Below, piece after piece: positions 57,262-64,000 of a stretch of 64,000 nt of DNA. This stretch comes from Adiantum capillus-veneris. Taxonomy: Eukaryota; Streptophyta; Polypodiopsida; Polypodiales; Pteridaceae. The notes below the pieces were generated by a model, which worked only from the letters and a program-made list of their open reading frames with translations, was not told the DNA's origin and did not search any database. The stretch's first letter is position 1. The number at the start of each line of letters is the position of its first letter. The stretch is taken from positions 102,652,912-102,716,911 of the forward strand of contig CM043963.1 of NCBI GenBank assembly GCA_014529385.2. Reading direction: 5' to 3'. The translations under genes were made by a program, and so were the position numbers.

Positions 57262-59169
57262 CTAATGCCTACCATTTACATTTGATGAAACATTAGTATC
57301 TTTTAGAGACTCTTTGACAAAAATCATGTACGCAGAAACTGAGCTCTTCATTGACTTATCAAAAGCAAGAGGATTTACAAGTGGAATAGTGCGACCACGC
57401 TCACTAGCATCTATATACATGTTCTTTCCCCTGTAGGTGAAGTAGATTTTTCTTTCAGGGAACTTCATATTGGCAGCCATGCGATCAAACCAGGGTGCCC
57501 CTAGGATAACATCCTCATGTTGGAGAGGAGAGATGAAGAAGTCTTCTTTGTCAACATAGCTTTGGACATGAAGTCTCAACTTCCCAATCAAGGGAGTAAC
57601 GGAGGCTTTCTGTCCCTTGAAAGCTGCATCAGCCACCACTACTATATCTCTCATCTCAAAAGCTTGAATGCCCAACTTGGTGGCCAACTCCGTTGATATG
57701 AAGTTGAGAGTAGAGCCAGGGTCAAACAAGATGAAGGCATCATGCTCTCCTACCTTTCCCCAAGCATAGGAAAGTGATGATCCTTTGCAATGAGCATCCT
57801 CTTTTGGAGCTTCTATGGTGAAAGCCCTAGGAGTCTCATTGCGAGTATTCTTCTTGGGGCAAGAACAATAGCCATGTCCTTGCTCCCCACACTTGAAACA
57901 CTTATGGTCCTTGCGAAAAGCTTCAAGATCTTCAAGAGAGAGTTTTTTTTTACCTTTGTAAACTCTCTTCTCCTTGGACAGATTGTTGTTGTTGTTGGAG
58001 TTGACTTGGGAAGTATTTTGAACATTGGTTTTCCCCTTTGCATCATTTTTGTCTTTGTTTTCCATGGGCTTCACATTACATCTAGCCCCTTGATGGAAAT
58101 TGATGCGTGAAGCAACCAGGGTGTGATGGATTACTTTGCTAATAGTACCAGGTTGTTGAGAGTTGATGTATTCGGCCATCTCTTCAGGTAATCCCGCACA
58201 GAATTGCTACCTTTGCTCGGCAAAGTCTATCTTTTGAAAGACAGTAGCCTTGAGATGTAAATCCCAAAACTTGTCTACATGTTTGTGGATAGACTCATGG
58301 GAGAGGAGCTTCAAGATTCGCCATTCAGTAAGCACTTTGTCCTTTGCATCGCTTGCAAGGAATTGCTTCATGATGGAAACTCGTAGAGTTTTCCATGTCT
58401 TTGGGGCTTCACCATTTCCACGAAGGCTAGCCCACAATTGAAGAGCTGATTTTTGGAAGTGCATAGCTACATGGAGTAGCTTGGAGGACTCTGTGAAGCC
58501 CTCATCTCAAAAGGCCGCATCAAATTGTTGGATGAAGTCCAATACTTTGTCGGTAGCACCGAAGGTGCCATCATAGGTGAGAAAAGAGATACTCTTTCCT
58601 CCCTCCTTGAACTTCTTTAGCTTTTGTGACCTTTGCCATGCAGGAAATGATTTGTGATGTCCTTCCCTCTTGTATTCTCTAGGAGAATAGCCATAACTTT
58701 CATCGGAAGAAGAAGGACAAGAGGGTGACCTCTTCCTAGCCCTTTTCTGCCTTTGTTTCCTCTCTTGCCTTTCATAGTGATGAGGAGAAGGACTATGTGT
58801 TGATCTTTTCCTCTTGGGAGGAGTGGGCGATCGTCTAGACCTCCGTCTTCGTGGAGCCACATCTTCAGAGGAACTTAAACTTTCATTGCTTTCTTGCTCT
58901 TTGGATTCGTCCTCTCGAATGGGAGAGAGTCTTCTTTTGGGGGTCTCTTCAAGAGGCCTCCTAAGCTCTCTCTCCTCTTGGAGAGGAAGGGAAATTCCAT
59001 AAGCACAAAGTTGTTGAGTAACTTCGGCTTGCAAAGTAGGGTTTCACATAGCTTGCTGCAACCTAGTGACGAGATAATTCACAAACATGGGAGCATCATC
59101 ATTAGCAACTTCATGTGCAAAATCAAAGCTATCAATGTTCATTCTACTCTCTTGATTATTGTCAGCCAT
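57262..59169 (-). pseudogene. gypsy gag and aspartic protease
   Basis: ATG at 59169 (MADNNQESRMNIDSFDFAHE). One frame with three stops (near 59043, 58507 and 58207). It contains an Arg/Ser-rich segment (RRRRSRRSPTPPKRKRSTHS), the retrotransposon gag domain (LQLWASLRGNGEAPKTWKTL; WRILKLLSHESIHKHVDKF), a CCHC knuckle (CFKCGEQGHGYCSC) and a retropepsin-like domain: FILFDPGSTLNFIS, where the usual D-S/T-G is D-P-G, then LGAPWFDRM. The frame stops at 57262. Because Pro replaces the conserved Ser/Thr of the active site, the protease may be inactive even without the stops. Confidence 0.88.
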
Positions 59170-59570
59170 GTTAACAAAATTTACGTATGTACTTAGTGTA
59201 TGCTTTGGCAATTCAAAACCTTAGTTTCCACTCCTCTTAGCCTTTGAAAATCGGCTCTTAGGTATCTACACCCACGGCTGGAAGTGGTTAATTATAGAGA
59301 GTAGAGGAGTAGGTCTAACATAGCAGAGTTGCCAAGGGCTAGCTCCTTTCGGACTTCTTGTGGCTCAATAATGGTAAAGCCATAGGCAAGTCTAAAAAGA
59401 CTCCATTATTAAGTCCAAAGCTCCCGAGGTGTGCACCATCCCCCACATAGTGGGCTCAACAAAACCGATAATAGATCCCAGTTCCACTTACCCTAATATA
59501 ATTAACAACATCAACCATTTATAGGCTACTTAAGGACCTCTCTTCTTAAGCAAGAAAATAGAAACCAAAT

Positions 59571-59582
59571 GCTCTGATACCA
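59571..59582 (-). other. Primer-binding site of the gypsy element (tRNA-Met)
   Basis: Minus strand TGGTATCAGAGC, one base inside the 5' LTR. The same primer word is used by the copia element and by both small LTR elements. The stretch 59170-59570 is the untranslated leader. Confidence 0.9.
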
Positions 59583-59583
59583 A

Positions 59584-61133
59584 TGTAATGGAATTGGCCT
59601 ATTTAATTTGAGAGTAGCGGAAATTAATGAGAGTACTTTTGAGCAATGACTTTGTGAGCATAGCGGGTGAACATAATTGAAGATAGCAACATATTCATAG
59701 CAATTAGTTAACTTGGCATGAACAATACTTTTGCAAGAGAGAGAATTTAGAGACCATGACAACAGTTGAGGACCGGATTTATGTGGAGCCGGTCCCCCCT
59801 CCAATAGGCATTTGTATTATGATTTCTCCCATTAAGAGAGACTTGTTACAATACAATATTTGTGTTCCTTGTGACCTAGGTGATGCAATGAAGATGGAAA
59901 GCTTCATGCATCACAAACATAACATAAACTTGTAGGAAGCTTCAACTATCCCAAGCCTCAGCCCAAAGACCTCAAACACCTTCGAAGGTGGAGAGAGCTA
60001 GCAGGGAATGAGGGTAGGGAAGAGGAAGAAGAAACATTTTGTAGGAGAAAGAATTAGTTCCTCACTTATCATAACTCTTGTTGCTAGCATACATAATAGC
60101 ATAGTAATGAAGAAGAAGGAGATGGAAAGCTTAAGCATTGAAGCATGGCTCTTGGTTGGATTTGCACTCCATATCCAAGAGTGTTGGTGTAGGCTCTCAA
60201 CCTCTACTTGCTTGGAGAAGGAGAGGGAGCTCTTGCACTTTGCATAGCACACAGCCAGAGTGTTTGTGAGTGTGTGTGGGTGAGTATACCCCATAAGCAA
60301 CCCCCTAGCTTTCTTGGGTCGACCCCCCTTGTAGCTCATGCTTGAAGCTCATTGGACCCCTCCAGGCCTAGCCAATCACAAGCAGGAGGCATTACAAGCG
60401 GCAAGGGTAGCCTTGAGACAAGTGTCCCCCTTTCCGCTTTGAGAGAGAGGGCTAGATAAATGCTAAATCAATTAATTAAATCTCCTAAATTATTATTGGA
60501 CCCCTTGGGTGGCCAACCAATAGGCTTCAGGCACACCATGAGGGCAACATGAGGAGGAAATTGACAAGTGTCCCTCTTGCTTTCTTTGTACCATGCATGC
60601 CTTGTGTGAGTGTGTGGGTGTTCTCTCTCATCCCCCCTCATGTAGGGCTCGCCCCCTCCTTGTAGGGATTGAATATTTGACTTTTTGACACCTCAAGCCC
60701 CTCATACATAGGCCCAGTTCCCACCACAAGCTTGGCCGTTAAGCACTTTAAGCTTGGGCTAGGTTCTCACCTTAAGTGCAACCCTAACATCTCAAGAATG
60801 TCAAGCACCTCAAGCATCTCAATAATTAAGCACCTCAAGCATCTCAAGCACCTCAATCATCAAGCACCTCAAGCACCTTAGTCATCAAGCATGACAAGCA
60901 GGACAAGCACCTCGACCTGGGTCGGGTTCCCATGCCTCAAGGTCAGCCCTAGCTTACCTAAGGTCAAAGGACTTTTACACACATTATTGGAGGTCTTCAA
61001 TGAAGCTAACCATAAGGTCTTATGCTCCATTGGTTAGCCTTGATCTTTGATAGACCATCTCTCATTTGGGCCCCTTTACCATTTGCCCCATGTTGAGATA
61101 GATCTATAAGCACATGTCTATATCTTAACCCTT
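59584..61133 (-). repeat. 5' LTR of the gypsy element, truncated
   Basis: Aligns with 44091 to about 45676 and then stops at tatcttaaccctt, about 90 bp short of the full LTR. The sequence from 61134 belongs to a different element (the RG-rich tail of the second protease gene). The promoter-proximal end of the 5' LTR is thus lost. Confidence 0.85.
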
Positions 61134-61139
61134 CTCCCC

Positions 61140-62277
61140 CGGTTTGTCCCACTCGTCCCCTGTCCTCTCCCGCGATTTGTGCCACTCGTCCCTTGCCCTC
61201 TACTCCGGTTGCTGCTACCTCTGCCTCTAGGGATGCTGGTCTCGAGCATCCTTTTGCGTCGCTCGAAATCATGGGCCTCTTCCATGGCTTCCTATACTTC
61301 TTGCACCTGTGAAGCTTCCCTCTGTTCTTGCTCTTACCGTCGACGTGTAGCCCATTCCTCTACTTCTGCGGCGTCCGCATAATATTGGTTTATTACTTTT
61401 TGCATATTTCTAACTTCTTCTTGAGTCTGATTGTATCGTTGCATCATTTCGTTAATGCGAGCCTCTTCGAACTCATCAGCTCTCACCGCTTCCTCTCTTG
61501 TGCTTCTGTTTACCAAGATTATAATATACTGAATGACCATTACATAAAAATGTCGCACATCGTTGTTGGTGTAGTTATGTAATCGAAGTTCCTGTAGAAG
61601 CGTGATAAAGACATCTGTTGCTTCATACATACATTGCAGAAAACAATAAAACAGCAGATTACTTACGCTCGATATATCCATAATTTGACTGATGAGCAAC
61701 ACGGCATTCAAACAGGTTCGCAACCCACAGCTATAGTCATCAGTCTGCGTGGGCACGGTTACCCGTTCATGTCGGACTACATTTCCTAGATCATGTTCTG
61801 ACAAAAGATGCTCTACACAGCATACAAGTTTTTTTGCGGACTACATACATAACCACTTGAGTCAGCAACACATTACAAAGACACACTACTTTCCAAATGT
61901 ACCCAAATGGACCTTATGTTTTTACACGACCGTGAAACGCCCTGCTTTGCCCGGAGTTTGCATAGTAAACAATCTTAGCTTCCATGTCAAATAACATCAG
62001 ACTCCAATGATCACTACAAAGACACCATCAAAGATGAGGAGAGATTCTCAATAAAAGATGTTTTTTCCAACGCAAGAAATACTCACGATTGATTGTACGC
62101 AGTGACCAGAAAGCGCACTAGATCAAAGTTGACTCTGCTAAACCAGTTCATCAGACTTAAAAAGGAAACTGAGTTGTTCTGCAGATAAGGCGATATCAAT
62201 GGATCTATTACGTATACTTTCTCTTGAACCTTAGGGGGTAGAAGCGAGACAGCGTGCCTAACATGAACAAATGGCAA
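61140..62277 (-). pseudogene. Ulp1-like protease with RG-rich tail (second family copy)
   Basis: Starts in HVRHAVSLLPPKVQEKVYVI, then DPLISPYLQNNSV and SLMNWFSRVNFDLVRFLV, which aligns with the DPSISHFL block of the H3/Ulp1 gene at 16468-18560. After a probable intron near 62085 comes HWSLMLFDMEAKIVYYANSG (catalytic His; the Asp position is Asn). Then comes VPTQTDDYSCGLRTCLNAVL with oxyanion Gln and nucleophile Cys (61740). A helical region (EEVRNMQKVINQYYADAAEV) and, past two stops, an RG-rich tail with a direct repeat of GQGTSGTNRGRG follow. No H3-like part precedes it. A C48-type cysteine protease is likely; stops and frame changes make this copy a pseudogene. Confidence 0.75.
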
Positions 62278-62749
62278 AGATTAGACTTGAACACCAAGTG
62301 AGTCAATACCGAGCAAGTGGGGCAGCTATCGAATTCCATTGGCCACTGATTCGCTTGGTATTGACCCATGTCTTGGCTTAATGATCCATTATAAAGAACT
62401 TGGCAACTGCCGCAAAGACAAGGGTCAATACCGAGGGAGTAGTACCAAAATCCAATTTCATTAGCCACTGTTTCGCTTGGTATTGACCCATGTCTCGGTA
62501 GAGACCCATTTAATGAGCATGAGAATTAAAGAGCATGAGAATTACCACAAAGCAACATTGATGACCTCATTCGTTGCGAGCGAGTCGGTGAAACTGAGCA
62601 TGCACATGAAGTCTACATTATCGAGATTGGTAATGCAGGCGTCCTCTGACCTTGCAGGCAGTTATATGTGCGCATGCAGAGGCGCTGAGCTCAACAAAAT
62701 TCTGAACTCCTCTTCATTCTCTTCGTTGATTTGATCTAAAATAATTGAC
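62278..62749. repeat. About 120-bp tandem repeat between transposase and protease remnants
   Basis: The block tcgcttggtattgacccatg is present at about 62352 and 62473. It is preceded by ccattggccactg and tcattagccactg, with gtcaataccgag in inverse orientation at about 62303 and 62427. The repeats replace the part of the transposase that carries GDLK and C-x-x-C in the first copy. Confidence 0.75.
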
Positions 62750-64000
62750 TCATCTAATACGTTTGATGGCCCTGAAATGATCCTAGAGTTAGAATGTTGT
62801 TTGATTGCACGCTGAAGTATCGTGGATCCTCTTTCGTTATTGATGGATCCAGAGCTCTGTTCATGAGGGTAATGGTGACTCTCTCCAACTTCTTGTACTT
62901 CAGGACCTCGCACTCGTCGAGCTTCAAAACAAAATTGAGAACCCCACCACATTCGTCTCAACTGATGTCAAAGAAGTGAACTACATAACTTTGCAATGCT
63001 TCAAGATCAATGAAGAGGTTGTTGTGATCATTAAATTGTACACCTCTCTGCCGCCCTTGCCTAAGAACGTTGCTTCAATATGGTATGGTGACCCAAGTTT
63101 CTCAAACACCTCATCATTTATGTGCCGGCGAGCAGCCTTTGGCAGCAATGATCCTCTCTGTAGTTTATTTTGAGACTTTTTAGCTAATGCTTTGAAGAGT
63201 GCCCTGTATCCCATCTGCGAGATGCCACTCTCATCAAGTATTGCTTGCACTTCCAGGTTCCAGCTCATTCTCGTTCATGAAGGAGGTAAGTATCCTCCCT
63301 TTCAACTTATGAAATTTTTTCTGAGTTATCATCTCTTCAACTACTTCTTTCGGAACTAGACGGCTGTAATGCACTTCGGCATTGAAGCCTGCACCGTTTG
63401 AGTTTGGATGCAGTAAAGACCTGCCAAAAAAGCACAATGCATTATGATCATGTATAGGAAAGTAACTGTATCCATTTCTTAATGAAGAACATTGAAGAAA
63501 CAAACTTCGGGTTACCTTAAAGCTCGTATTCGTTTTTTCAAGCCACCACTACCAACCTTCATGTTCTCAATGTTGCATAGATCTCGTTTTCTTTTCCGAC
63601 TACCAAGCACAGTGTCTTTCTCTCGCAAACTTGTGATCTTCTTCTCAAGGCCTTGGATTGTCTCTTTGTTTGATGAAATCTTTTGAGAGCATGCTTCATT
63701 AAGTTTCTTCAGCTGCATGTTCTCCATTGCGAGGAAGTTTCTTTGCCTTTCCGCATTCCTCTCATTTCCAAATGTTCAGTGTATCCCAATAGCCCATCCT
63801 TGCCATCGCCTATGAAATGTAAGAGGTTAGTGATATTAGCAAAGGGAGGTGGCGCATTTGTCGTAGGATCCTTTGGATAAATAGACCCATCGGTCCACAA
63901 ATCCAAATGATGTTCCTTATTTGTCCTTCTAAGTTCTTTCTCCCGTTGAGATAAGAAAGACTCCCTCCTACGTTTCTGCAACGGTGCGTACTCTTGCAAT
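62750..64000 (-). pseudogene. Transposase-like gene of the second family copy (5' end outside the window)
   Basis: Minus strand: QEYAPLQKRRRESF, HHLDLWTDGSIYPKDPTT, PPPFANITNLLHFIGDG and GLLGYTEHL. After a frame change it has a coiled coil and GGLKKRIRALR. A 95-bp intron (63421-63515) sits at the same site and phase as in the first copy. Exon 2 has SLLHPNSNGAGFNAEVHY, RGSLLPKAARRHIND, KLGSPYHIEATF and FVLKLDECEVLKYKKLERVT followed by ITLMNRAL, then ends in a stop near 62767. Frame changes occur near 63770, 63245 and 63050, plus a TGA near 62962. The strictly shared residues (LDLWTDG, PPF, GDG, GLLGYT, RxSLLPK, KLDECE, ITLMNR) mark likely functional positions. Confidence 0.8.

Larger units (their letters stand above)
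44091..61133 (-). mobile_element. Ty3/gypsy chromodomain-type retrotransposon (minus strand), with three nested insertions
   Basis: Right to left it reads: 5' LTR (59584-61133, truncated), tRNA-Met primer site, gag, protease, RT, RNase H, integrase, chromodomain-like tail, 3' LTR (44091-45768). The order RNase H before integrase and the chromodomain mark a Ty3/gypsy chromovirus. Its pol is interrupted by two small LTR elements (47438-49282; 49635-56686), the second carrying a copia element. Stops in gag and deletion of the integrase core show it is defective. Confidence 0.88.
61134..64000 (-). mobile_element. Second, decayed copy of the H3/Ulp1-type transposon family (incomplete)
   Basis: Contains the same transposase-like N-terminal gene and a Ulp1-like gene as the element at 14365-24219, in the same order on the minus strand but much more compactly. 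The part of the transposase after its ITLMNRAL block, the BAH-like gene and any H3-like part are not seen. The left edge abuts the truncated gypsy LTR. No CATTAGGGG-type terminus is visible, so the element is either truncated there or ends differently. The right end is beyond the window. Confidence 0.7.

Overview
The window reads as intergenic DNA of a large, repeat-rich plant-type nuclear genome. Evidence: a CACTA element, a hAT element, a Ty1/copia element, a chromodomain Ty3/gypsy element and gag-only LTR elements, several primer sites matching plant initiator tRNA-Met, short GT-AG introns, and very long (GA)n tracts. I see no intact host gene. A fern or another early-diverging land plant would fit, but the sequence alone does not settle the lineage. 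Almost everything is mobile DNA, nested several levels deep.

Left nest (1-27566). The outermost layer is a plus-strand gag-protease retroelement without polymerase. It is split first by a CACTA element (1637-7723, TSD gag) and then by a hAT element (9639-27128, TSD atgccatc). At both sites, removing the insert and one TSD copy restores the retroelement reading frame. The hAT element carries a decayed BED/hATC transposase, a coiled-coil protein and a protein-kinase-like gene. The kinase gene is itself split by a third element (14365-24219) with near-perfect 32-bp terminal inverted repeats.

That inner 9.9-kb element is the most interesting object. It does not match a superfamily I know. It encodes (i) a BAH-like protein, (ii) a protein that begins MARTK, contains a histone-H3-like fold and continues into a Ulp1/C48-type cysteine protease with a lysine/proline-rich tail, (iii) an unrecognised acidic protein, and (iv) a transposase-like protein. 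The two divergent inner genes are separated by a 1.1-kb region carrying seven copies of an about 17-bp motif in both orientations. A second, decayed member of the family lies at 61134-64000. It has the same transposase N-terminus, an intron at the same position and phase, and the same protease, so this is a dispersed family and not a chance assembly.

Middle (27567-38737) is a second, minus-strand copy of the gag-protease retroelement with both LTRs. It has gag, zinc knuckle and aspartic protease but no RT or integrase, a captured DEAD-box RNA helicase fragment next to its polypurine tract, and a leader with six copies of a 22-bp self-complementary palindrome. 38738-44090 holds only degraded sequence.

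Right nest (44091-61133) is a minus-strand chromodomain Ty3/gypsy element whose integrase core is deleted. Two small related non-autonomous LTR elements are inserted in its pol (TSDs ttttg and gatat). The 3' LTR of the second is interrupted by a young copia element (51461-56674) with near-identical LTRs and a single in-frame stop. The window ends inside the second copy of the histone/protease transposon family.

All assignments were made by reading translations and motifs by eye; no database search was run.
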